From contig JAMORN010000254.1 in the NCBI GenBank assembly GCA_027063545.1, positions 1 through 11,631 of the forward strand: a stretch of DNA of 11,631 bases, given 5' to 3'. Positions 1-7,800 of this stretch are shown here, in pieces. The notes under the pieces were generated by a model. It saw only the letters and a program-made list of their open reading frames with translations. It was not told the origin of the DNA and searched no databases. The stretch comes from a bacterium. Its GTDB lineage: Bacteria > JAMORN01. Within the stretch, counting starts at the first letter, position 1. Every line of letters starts with the position of its first letter. Position numbers and translations under genes: made by a program.

Positions 1-1044
1 TATGAAAACATAAGAGTTTATAAGTATTGGAATTATATAAATAGAATTGTAATAAGATTTAGGTGCAAAAATACTAACTATTTCTGGAGTAAATATAAGA
101 AATATAAACACAATAGAATAGATAGAGATACTAAGTTTATTTATAATCTTATCTATATCTTCATATTTTTTTTCTGAGAGAGATGAATATAAAAAAGGAA
201 GCCATATTTTAGTCATAGCGAGTATAATTGTATGGATTACAGCAGAAATTTGATAGCCTAAAGCATAGAGACCTGTAGAAGTTAATCCTACAAACTTATT
301 TAACATAATTTTATCAGCTTGTGCTATAATTAAAGTAGAAAGAGAATGGGGAATTAAAGGAGCTGAAAAATTAAAAGCTTCTTTTAGATAATTTAATTTT
401 ATTTTAAATTTAGGTTTTATTTTTATAAGGGAATAGAATGCTAAAAAGAAATAAGTGAAAGAAATCCCTAATATACGAGCCATATATCTGTTTTTTTCCT
501 TAAAAATTGTATAAATAAGGATTAAAAAGAGAATTAATCCTATTAAATTTTGTAAAATATATAATTTATTATAGGAAGTACTTTCTTTTTTTCCCATAAG
601 ATAAGAGAGATATAATTGGAAAAATGATGCAAATCCAGCAGTTACAAGTCCCCATAAATAAATGTTATTATCTATATTTAAATAAATTTTAAAAAATGAA
701 GCAAAACCAAAATAAAAAACGAAAATTGTTATAGGAATAAATACTATTAGAAATGATATTATAGAATCTAAAAAAGAATAGTAATCTATTTCTTTTTCAT
801 AATAAAATCTAGAAATAGCAGATCTTAAATTTAATGAAATGATAATAGAAAAAATAGTAAACACAGACATAAAAATAGAAACTTTTCCATATTCATTAAC
901 AGGTAAGAGTCTTGTAAGTATTGCAATGGTGAGAAGCCCTAAAAATTTATTAAATAATTCACCAGAAAGATATTTAGAGAAATGTTTAAAGAAGCTTAAA
1001 GAAGTCTCGTCTTTAAAGACTTTTTTTAATGATAACTTAACCAT
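1..1044 (-). CDS. Wzx-type polysaccharide flippase (partial, C-terminus cut by window edge)
   Basis: An open frame of 348 codons runs from the ATG at 1044 to the left edge without a stop. The translation is very hydrophobic with many membrane helices. It resembles the MOP/MATE-superfamily polysaccharide exporters (Wzx/RfbX type), which flip lipid-linked sugar units across the inner membrane. Family-like stretches are the N-terminal LSGELFNKFLGLL and LTRLLPVNEYGKVSIF (first helix and 'P-x-x-YG' loop). In the middle, FSAPLIPHSLSTL followed by QADKIMLNKFVGL and GLYALGYQIS is typical of helices 7-8. Such proteins are usually about 450-500 residues, so roughly a quarter to a third is missing. The start overlaps the end of the preceding acyltransferase gene by 8 bases, with an AGGAAA-like ribosome site inside that gene. 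This makes it the last visible gene of a surface-polysaccharide operon. The transported glycan cannot be told. Confidence 0.88.
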   Translation of the reverse strand, partial: MVKLSLKKVFKDETSLSFFKHFSKYLSGELFNKFLGLLTIAILTRLLPVNEYGKVSIFMSVFTIFSIIISLNLRSAISRFYYEKEIDYYSFLDSIISFLIVFIPITIFVFYFGFASFFKIYLNIDNNIYLWGLVTAGFASFFQLYLSYLMGKKESTSYNKLYILQNLIGLILFLILIYTIFKEKNRYMARILGISFTYFFLAFYSLIKIKPKFKIKLNYLKEAFNFSAPLIPHSLSTLIIAQADKIMLNKFVGLTSTGLYALGYQISAVIHTIILAMTKIWLPFLYSSLSEKKYEDIDKIINKLSISIYSIVFIFLIFTPEIVSIFAPKSYYNSIYIIPILINSYVFI

Positions 1045-1480
1045 TTACTTTTCCTATCTCTTGAGCAGGATGGCCAGCTACAATTGTTTTTGGAGGAACA
1101 TCTTTAACAACAACACTACCAGGCATTATTATAGATCCCTTCCCAAGTCTTACGCCCATTAAAATTATAGATCTATCACCTATCCAAACGTTATCCTCAA
1201 CAATAATATCCTTTATTATATAAGTACTATCATAAGGAATCGCATTTCCTGTTTTATAGTTATGAATATCAGAGATAAAAATTGTTTTACTATTTATTTT
1301 TACATTATTGCCTATAATAATATTTCCTTGTCCTTTAAATTTAACCTCTTCTAAATATACATTATTACCTAGAACTACCTTATTTGTAAAATAACAACTC
1401 CCCTTTAATACCAAATTCTTTTTACTTCCCTTAGCGCGTTTTAATCTCCATTTATTTAAAATAGATGTTAAAATTCCCAT
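1037..1480 (-). CDS. Hexapeptide-repeat (left-handed beta-helix) acyltransferase, 147 aa
   Basis: This is a small acetyltransferase-like protein of the WcaF/LacA/NodL type. These use acetyl-CoA to O- or N-acetylate sugars and work as trimers in the cytoplasm. After a basic N-terminal stretch, repeats of the [LIV]-G-x-x form start near residue 33 (VVLGNNVYL, IIIGNNVKI). They are interrupted by a loop with the likely catalytic histidine, H73, in ISDIHNYKTGNAIPY. They resume at IIVEDNVWIGDRSIILMG and RLGKGSIIMPGSVV, ending in the usual VPPKTIVAGHPAQ-like cap. It starts with ATG overlapping the stop of the upstream gene as TAATG, with an AAGGA-type ribosome site inside that gene, so translation is probably coupled. 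Its 3' end overlaps the flippase start by 8 bases. It presumably decorates a sugar of the exported glycan; the substrate is unknown. Confidence 0.88.
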   Translation of the reverse strand: MGILTSILNKWRLKRAKGSKKNLVLKGSCYFTNKVVLGNNVYLEEVKFKGQGNIIIGNNVKINSKTIFISDIHNYKTGNAIPYDSTYIIKDIIVEDNVWIGDRSIILMGVRLGKGSIIMPGSVVVKDVPPKTIVAGHPAQEIGKVNG

Positions 1481-1959
1481 TAATGGACTTTTCCTTCCTT
1501 TTTTAATTTTTCAAAATGTTCTATGTCTCTATACTTAAACACCTTAGCAGGATTGCCCCCGGCAATTGCATATTTAGGAATATCCTCCATAACAACACTT
1601 CCAGCCTGAATAATAGCGCCTTCTCCTATTTTTACTCCTCCAAGTACTATAACCCTATCTCCAAACCAAACAAAATCTTCTATTATAACATCTTTTTTTT
1701 CAATCTCACCTTTATCATTTGGATATTCTGTAACAATTAAACACTCCTGTCCAGAATGAAAATAATCACCAATTATAACTTTCCCTTTTCCTTTTATAAC
1801 CATTCCATTAAATCCTACATTTTTCCCTAAATAAGTATTACCATTAAACTTAGAATAAAAATTAACAAAAACAGGACCTTTTTTCTCTTTTATCCCCAAA
1901 CTTGCTATAAAAGTATAAAAAAACCGCCTTATTTTTCTTATTATTTTTTTGATAATCAT
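1480..1959 (-). CDS. Second hexapeptide-repeat acyltransferase-like protein, 159 aa
   Basis: This is another small left-handed beta-helix protein, related to but clearly different from the next gene. A strongly basic N-terminus ([14 protein letters not shown]) precedes repeats such as TYLGKNVGF and [12 protein letters not shown] loop follows, and then [33 protein letters not shown] and the cap [15 protein letters not shown]. In the loop where these enzymes usually carry the catalytic His (the first repeat protein has SDIHNY), this one reads [12 protein letters not shown] with no His; H68 lies earlier. It may use another residue, bind rather than acylate, or have shifted chemistry. No Shine-Dalgarno sequence is visible in the 24 bases between it and the upstream nucleotidyltransferase gene, so it may depend on translation of that gene. 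The family assignment is firm; activity and substrate are unknown. Confidence 0.82.
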   Translation of the reverse strand: MIIKKIIRKIRRFFYTFIASLGIKEKKGPVFVNFYSKFNGNTYLGKNVGFNGMVIKGKGKVIIGDYFHSGQECLIVTEYPNDKGEIEKKDVIIEDFVWFGDRVIVLGGVKIGEGAIIQAGSVVMEDIPKYAIAGGNPAKVFKYRDIEHFEKLKKEGKVH

Positions 1960-1983
1960 AATATTTAAAAAGATATTCTAAAA

Positions 1984-3192
1984 CTAACTAAAGTTTTCAT
2001 AAATATACTTAAATAAGTTCTCAAGATGAGGGGTTAAGTTAATATTTCTTCTTGCCATCATTTTACGAGCATCTTCAATTGCTTTTTTTAAAATATACTT
2101 TTCTTTAAGTCCCCATGCAAAGTTTGGAATATATTTAGGAAGTAGTTCTCCAGATGAAAATACATTTGCACTAAAACCAACAATAGTTCCAGAATTGATA
2201 GATGAATTTATTGCAAATTTAGCATAATCTCCAACTATTACTCCCAAAAATTGCATATCTGTTTTTGTTTTAGTTTTCCCATTTAATATAACATTAATAT
2301 AACTATAATTATTTTTTAAATTAGAGTTTGATGTTCCTGCCCCAAAATTTACCCATTTACCAATATAGGAGTGGCCAATAAACCCATGATGAACCTTATT
2401 AGAAAAAGAATGAAAAATAGAATTTGAAACCTCACCGCCTATTTTACATTTATAATGAATAGATGTGCCTCCAAATATTTGAGTATGAGGCTTTATATAG
2501 TTTTCTTCACCTATAAAAGCAGGTCCTTTAATGAATGTAAAAGGCTCAATCTCTGTATTTTTTCCTACAATTACAGGCCCATTTGTTGCATCAATAACGG
2601 TATATTCTCCAATCTTTACATTCTCATCAATAAAAACAATATTTTCTTTTTTTATTATTATACTATTATCAATAGGAGATTTAATATCATTTTTATAAAA
2701 AACATTAAAATCTTTTAAAATATATTCCCCGTTTATTTTTATAATATCCCAAGGATATTTTATCTCAAAAAAGTCGGTTCTTTTAGTCTCTATTTTTGGT
2801 AATTCTTCCATAAAGAATTTAGAAAGAAAATCAGGCACTTTTTTTAAGTTTTCTTTAGAAACTCTAATATAACTAACAGTCTCCCCCTGTATTCCTATTT
2901 CATCATTACCCATAACAGGAATAGGTTCATTAGTTACAATTCTTCCATTTATAAATAAATATCTATCAGCATTAGGATCTAAATAGTTAATTTCTATAGC
3001 ATATTTTTCATATAATAGATTTCTTAAAATTTTTCTTGTAAATATACCAAGTTCATATTGAGGATATAATTTTTGAAGTCTTTTAAAATTAGACATAGTT
3101 CCTATCTTTAAATCAAAAACAGGACGGGTTAATGTTAAAGGATAGAAATTTTCAACAAAATAATCTTCAAAGATAATTATTTGGGTTGTCAT
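1984..3192 (-). CDS. Alternative GlmU-type sugar nucleotidyltransferase/acyltransferase, 402 aa
   Basis: This matches what I know of the alternative bacterial GlmU family, in which a non-standard nucleotidyltransferase domain is fused to a left-handed beta-helix. These proteins are proposed to turn glucosamine-1-phosphate into UDP-N-acetylglucosamine. The N-terminal part (about 1-160) has FEDYFVENFYPLTLTRPVFD and IGTMSNFKRLQ, the usual 'LTRP-F-DL--G' opening, and KYPWDII at 145-151. It lacks the GxGTRM-type loop of classic GlmU. The helix part (about 184-350) has the family stretches IGGEVSNSIFHSFSNKVHHG, GHSYIGKWVNFGAGTSNSNL and a C-terminal cap. It starts with ATG at 3192 behind a strong AAGGAGGT site, and is the first gene of the polysaccharide operon. 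It may supply UDP-GlcNAc for the cell wall or a related nucleotide sugar for the neighbouring glycan genes. The exact sugar is not decided by the sequence. Confidence 0.85.
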   Translation of the reverse strand: MTTQIIIFEDYFVENFYPLTLTRPVFDLKIGTMSNFKRLQKLYPQYELGIFTRKILRNLLYEKYAIEINYLDPNADRYLFINGRIVTNEPIPVMGNDEIGIQGETVSYIRVSKENLKKVPDFLSKFFMEELPKIETKRTDFFEIKYPWDIIKINGEYILKDFNVFYKNDIKSPIDNSIIIKKENIVFIDENVKIGEYTVIDATNGPVIVGKNTEIEPFTFIKGPAFIGEENYIKPHTQIFGGTSIHYKCKIGGEVSNSIFHSFSNKVHHGFIGHSYIGKWVNFGAGTSNSNLKNNYSYINVILNGKTKTKTDMQFLGVIVGDYAKFAINSSINSGTIVGFSANVFSSGELLPKYIPNFAWGLKEKYILKKAIEDARKMMARRNINLTPHLENLFKYIYENFS

Positions 3193-3196
3193 ATTT

Positions 3197-3204
3197 ACCT
3201 CCTT
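3197..3204 (-). promoter_or_regulatory. Ribosome binding site of the GlmU-type gene
   Basis: Read on the minus strand this is AAGGAGGT, a near-perfect Shine-Dalgarno sequence 4 bases before the ATG at 3192. It fixes the start of the first gene of the leftward operon. Confidence 0.8.
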
Positions 3205-3279
3205 TCTATATTAAACCCTTCTTTTATATTTATTTAAAATAAACTTTTTTATTTTAATGTTAAAGTGTATTTTTATATT

Positions 3280-3287
3280 AAAGGAGG
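3280..3287 (+). promoter_or_regulatory. Ribosome binding site deciding the lyase start
   Basis: AAAGGAGG lies 8 bases before the ATG at 3296. The in-frame ATG at 3257 has no such site and would add 13 residues (MLKCIFILKEEKL) that do not resemble the family N-terminus, so 3296 is chosen. Confidence 0.85.
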
Positions 3288-3295
3288 AAAAACTT

Positions 3296-4717
3296 ATGAC
3301 AGATTGGCGAATAGAGAAAGATTTTTTAGGTGAAGTGAAAATACCTAAAGAAAGATATTGGGGAATTCATACCCAAAGAGCATTAAATAATTTTCCATAT
3401 AATAATAAAAAAATTCCTTTTGAATTTATTCAAGGAATTGTTTATGTAAAAAAAGCAGCTATTTTAACAAATTGGGAGTTAGAATTTATTGACGATAAAA
3501 TAAAAGATGCTTTGATTTTGGCATGTGATGATATTTTAGAAGGGAATTTAAAAGAGGAATTCCCCCTTGATATACTTCAAGGTGGTGCTGGAACATCTTT
3601 AAATATGAATATAAATGAAGTTTTAGCAAATAGAGCATTGGAAATTTTAGGGTATGAAAAGGGAAGATATGATATTATCCATCCTATAGAAACTGTTAAT
3701 AAAAATCAATCAACAAATGATGTAGTCCCAACAGGGCTAAGGGTAGCAAGTCTATTTTTACTTGATAAACTATCAGAAAAAATAGCAAAACTACAAGGAG
3801 CTTTTCAGGTAAAAGAAAAAGAGTTTACAAAAATCCTAAAGATTGGAAGAACAGAACTTCAAAGCGCAGTACCAATAACCTTAGGAATGGAATTTTCCGG
3901 ATATTCAGAAGCAATATCAAGGGATAGATGGAGGGTGTGGAAATCTCAAGAAAGAATAAGGGTTTCTAATTTAGGAGGAACTGCAATTGGAACAGGTATA
4001 GCAGCAGATAGGGATTATATTTATTTGGTGATAGAAAAATTAAGAGAATTAATAAACCTAAATATTTCAAGAGCAGAAAATTTAATTGGACAAACTGCTT
4101 TTATAGATGACTTTGTTGAGGTATCAGGAATACTAAAAGCACATGCTTCTAATTTAATAAAAATTTCTAATGATTTAAGGCTTCTTAATCTACTTGGAGA
4201 GATAAAACTTCCTCCACGACAAACTGGCTCATCTATTATGCCATCAAAGATAAATCCTGTGATTTTAGAGAGTATTATTCAAAGTGGAATTAAGGTGATT
4301 TCGAATGATAAAATAATAACAGAAACAGCAAGTTTTTCCACACTTCAAATAATTGAATTTCTACCTCTTTTAGGTTCAACTATGATAGAATCATTAAAGA
4401 TGCTTATTGTTGCAAACGAGATTTTAACAGATTATGTTTTGGAGATAAAAGCAAATGAGAAGAAATGTTTAGAAAATCTTATTAATTCTCCAACATTAAT
4501 AACTCTTTTTATACCAATTATAGGTTATAGAAAGGCAGAAGAACTAATAAAAGAATACTATAACACCCAAACAAATATTTCTATAGGAGAGTTTTTTAAA
4601 CAGAAATTAGGTGAAGAGGTATTTAATAGAGTTTTAGATCCTTATTATATAACCTCATTAGGATATAGAAGAGATTTAATTGAAAAACTTAAACAAAACC
4701 TCAAAAATAATATATAA
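3296..4717 (+). CDS. Aspartate ammonia-lyase-like protein (aspartase/fumarase superfamily), 473 aa
   Basis: Family members release fumarate by removing ammonia from aspartate (aspartase) or water from malate (fumarase); they are cytoplasmic homotetramers. The N-terminus RIEKDFLGEVKIP...YWGIHTQRA and all the superfamily blocks are present: GGAGTSLNMNINEVLANRA (T100), NKNQSTNDVVPT (S139, T140, N141), GRTELQSAVPITLG, GGTAIGTG and the catalytic-loop signature GSSIMPSKINP. That signature holds S312 as expected base, K318, N320, and E325 downstream. GGAGTS and GTAIGTG favour aspartase over class II fumarase. The usual His or Gln after GRT is Glu here (E187), and the Ser of NKSQS is Asn (N137), so the substrate may differ or activity may be altered. 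Length is normal for aspartase. It has its own strong ribosome site and precedes the activase-like gene on the same strand by 91 bases. Superfamily is near certain; aspartase function is a moderate-confidence guess. Confidence 0.85.
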   Translation: MTDWRIEKDFLGEVKIPKERYWGIHTQRALNNFPYNNKKIPFEFIQGIVYVKKAAILTNWELEFIDDKIKDALILACDDILEGNLKEEFPLDILQGGAGTSLNMNINEVLANRALEILGYEKGRYDIIHPIETVNKNQSTNDVVPTGLRVASLFLLDKLSEKIAKLQGAFQVKEKEFTKILKIGRTELQSAVPITLGMEFSGYSEAISRDRWRVWKSQERIRVSNLGGTAIGTGIAADRDYIYLVIEKLRELINLNISRAENLIGQTAFIDDFVEVSGILKAHASNLIKISNDLRLLNLLGEIKLPPRQTGSSIMPSKINPVILESIIQSGIKVISNDKIITETASFSTLQIIEFLPLLGSTMIESLKMLIVANEILTDYVLEIKANEKKCLENLINSPTLITLFIPIIGYRKAEELIKEYYNTQTNISIGEFFKQKLGEEVFNRVLDPYYITSLGYRRDLIEKLKQNLKNNI

Positions 4718-4808
4718 GAAAAAAATTTTTAAATTTTATTTTGTAAAAATTATTTTATTATATTAAATTAATTACAAAATTAGATATATCTAAAAAAGAG
4801 AGATTTTC
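4718..4808 (+). other. AT-rich leader between lyase and activase-like gene
   Basis: These 91 bases are almost all A/T. They contain a perfect 14-base palindrome, TTAGATATATCTAA, at 4780-4793, sixteen bases or fewer from the activase start. They also hold a 9-base inverted repeat (ATTTTGTAA at 4738-4746, TTACAAAAT at 4772-4780). Either could be an operator or transcript hairpin, but with this base composition a few such palindromes are expected by chance in the window. Whether the two genes share a transcript is not decided. Confidence 0.3.
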
Positions 4809-7800
4809 ATGAGAATAGGTATTGATTTAGGTTCTACAACAACAAAGGTAGTTATAATAGATAGAAATGATAACATAATATACAAAAAATATGTTAAACA
4901 CAATGGATATCCAATAGATGTTCTTTTAAGAATTCTTGAGACAGTTCCAAGCGAGATTGTCGTTGACAGAGAATTTTCTATTAGTATTACTGGTAGTGCA
5001 GGAATGGGGCTTTCTGAGAGAGCAGGTTTTGATTTTATTCAAGAGGTAATAGCTCTTTCAAAAGGGGTTAGAAAGTTATATCCAAATGCAGAGGCTATTA
5101 TTGAGATTGGTGGAGAAGATGCTAAATTTGTCTATTTCTCTTCTTCAGGTGTTCCAGAAATGAGAATGAATGGGAGTTGTGCAGGTGGAACAGGTTCTTT
5201 TATAGATCAGATGAGGGTACTTCTGGATGTTTCTTATGAAGAGTTAGATGAGATGGCAAAACACTCTACAGAAGAGTTAACAATAGCATCTCGTTGTGGC
5301 GTTTTTGCAAAAACTGATGTTCAGGCTCTTTTAAATCAAGGGAAATCTAAGAATGATATAGCATGGGCAATATTTAAGGCAGTTGCTTTACAGTATATAT
5401 CAACTTTAATAGCAGGGGTTGAGATAAAAAAGGATGTAATATTCGCTGGAGGTCCTTTGAATTTTTATTCACAACTTATAAGAGCATTTAAAGAACTTTT
5501 AAAAATCGGTGGTGAATTTATATTACCCAAAGATGCCAATATTTTAGTAGCTTATGGAGCAGCACTTTCTTCTGATTTATCTAAAAGATATACTTTTGAG
5601 TCTATTATAGAAAAAATAAGATATTCTAAATCAAAGATTAAAATAGAACCAACTTTAGATCCTTTATTTACAAATAAAAAAGAGTATGAAGAATTTAAGA
5701 AAAGGCATGAAAAAAATAGTATAGCCTATACAAAAGAAATATCAAAAGACGAACCTTTATTTATGGGGATAGATGCAGGATCAACAACCACAAAACTTGT
5801 AATTATTAATGAAAAAAAGGAAATTGTAGGGGAATTTTACAAAAATAATGAAGGAGATCCTATTGGTGTAGTAAAAGAGGCTTTTAAGAAATTTAAAAAA
5901 TACATGCATCAAGTTAAAAGTATTTTTGTTACAGGATATGGGGAGGAGTTAATAAAGCAAGCTTTTAAGTTAAATGGTTCTATTGTTGAAACATTTGCCC
6001 ATTATAGAGCAGGATTAGAGTTTAATAAGGATATTGATTTTATTTTAGATATAGGAGGGCAGGATATAAAAGCAATAAAAATAGTTGATGGTTTTATTGA
6101 AAATATAGAATTAAATGAAGCTTGCTCCTCAGGTACAGGCTCTTTTATTGAGACATTTTCTAAAACAATGGGATTTTCGTTAGATGAATTTGTGGAAAAA
6201 GCGCTTTTTGCTAAAAATCCGATAGATTTAGGGACTCGTTGTACGGTTTTTATGAATTCTAAGGTTAAGGATGCTTTAAGAGATGGATACTCTCCTGAGG
6301 ATATAGCAGCAGGACTTTCTTATAGTGTTGTAAAGAATGCCTTATATAAGGTTATTAGAATAACAGATATTTCTCAACTTGGAGAGAATATTTTAGTTCA
6401 AGGCGGTACTTTTAAGAATGATGCAGTTTTAAGAGCTTTTGAAAAATTAACAGGTAAGAATGTTATAAGAGTAAAAGAGGCTCATATAATGGGAGCCTAT
6501 GGAAGTGCTATTTATGCGTTAGAGGAGTATTTAAAAGAAGGGAGAAAAGAACTTTTTAGGTTTGATGAGCATATTTTAAAAGAGGAGATTGTAAAAGATA
6601 AAAAAACATTAACTTGTAAAGGGTGTGGAAATTTTTGTAATGTTACAATGTTTATTTTTAATAATGGAAGAAAGTTTTATACAGGAAATAAATGTGAAAG
6701 ATTTTTTACAAATCAAGATAGAGCAGAGATTGTTGAGCCAAACTTTTTTAGAGAAAAGTATAGAATATTTTATGAGGATGTTATTAATGATAAAACAATT
6801 GTGTGTGATAGAGAAAAACCTAAGGTTGGTATTCCTTTAGTTCTTGAGATATTTGAGCATTTTCCTTTTTATTACTATTTATTTAAAAAACTTGGTTTTA
6901 GGCTTGAGGTAAGTCATTGGACCACTGAAAGTATATATCAAAAAGGTATAACATCTATCGTTGTAGATAATATATGTTTACCAGCAAAGGTTGTTCATGG
7001 ACATATTGTTAATCTTATAGAAAAAAATGTTGATTTTATATTTTATCCATTAGTTCAATATGAAGAAAAACAAGATAAAGATGCTTTAAATGCCTATAAT
7101 TGTCCTGTTGTTACAGGTTATCCTGTTGTTATTGATAATGTTTTTCATAAAAAGATAAAAATAGAGTATCCAACTGTTAGTTTTGTAGATAGAAAATTAC
7201 TTTTTAAATCGTTACAAAACTTTTTTGAGAAATATGGGGTAAAAAAGGGAGAATTTAAAAAAGCATTCGATTTTGCTTCTCAAAAGGAGAGAGAGTTAAG
7301 AGATAAATATTTAGAATTAGGTTATCAAATAATAGAAAAAGCCAAAAAAGAGAATAAACCTCTTATAATAATAGCAGGAAGACCTTATCATATAGATCCT
7401 TTTATTAATAAGGGTATATTTGATATTGTTAATTCTTTAGGGGGTTATGCAATAAGTGAAGAAGTGGCTGCAAGTTTATATAAAGGCGACTTATCTCCAG
7501 TTGTTGCTTTAACTCAATGGACTTATCATAATAGAATGTATAAAAGTGTCCTTTGGGCAAGACAGTTTGATTATAAAAAGGTTGCTGTGCTTCAAGTAAC
7601 AAGTTTTGGATGTGGCCCTGATGCAGTGACTGTTGATGAAATGAAGGGTCTTGCTAGAGAAGGTGGAATTTTGTATATGAATATAAAAATAGATGAAATG
7701 GTAAATTTAGGAGCTGTAAAGATTAGATTGAAGAGTTTATTCTATACATTAAATTCTGGTCATAAATTAACTCCTAAAAAGAGAAAGGTTGCAAGAAGGT

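Larger units (their letters stand above)
3193..3295. promoter_or_regulatory. Divergent intergenic region with promoters for both operons
   Basis: This 103-base, almost purely A/T stretch separates the leftward polysaccharide operon from the rightward lyase gene. Both must be transcribed from here unless a promoter lies inside a gene. Many TATAAT-like hexamers occur (for example TATAAA on the minus strand at 3223-3228), but none has a convincing TTGACA-like partner at 17 bases. No individual promoter is therefore claimed. Apart from the two ribosome sites no other element was recognised. Confidence 0.45.

Noticed and set aside
839-1162. Plus-strand open frame of 107 codons
   Set aside because: It lies antisense to the flippase and acyltransferase genes, whose protein families are clear, and its translation resembles nothing.
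2455-2718. Plus-strand open frame of 87 codons
   Set aside because: Antisense shadow of the GlmU-type gene; Phe/Asn/Tyr-rich translation typical of reversed AT-rich code.
3257-3295. Upstream ATG as the start of the lyase
   Set aside because: It has no ribosome site, adds residues unlike the family, and the extension would cover the strong AAAGGAGG site that serves the ATG at 3296.
3296-4717. Class II fumarase as the identity of the lyase
   Set aside because: GGAGTS (not SGTQ/SGTS-like) and GTAIGTG fit aspartase better, and the fumarase histidine after GRT is absent. Fumarase is not excluded but is less likely.
4780-4793. Perfect 14-base palindrome TTAGATATATCTAA just upstream of the activase-like gene as an operator
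   Set aside because: With about 72% A+T (my estimate by eye), roughly two such palindromes are expected by chance in a window of this size, and more in A/T-rich gaps. Its position is suggestive but not enough; mentioned only in the leader entry.
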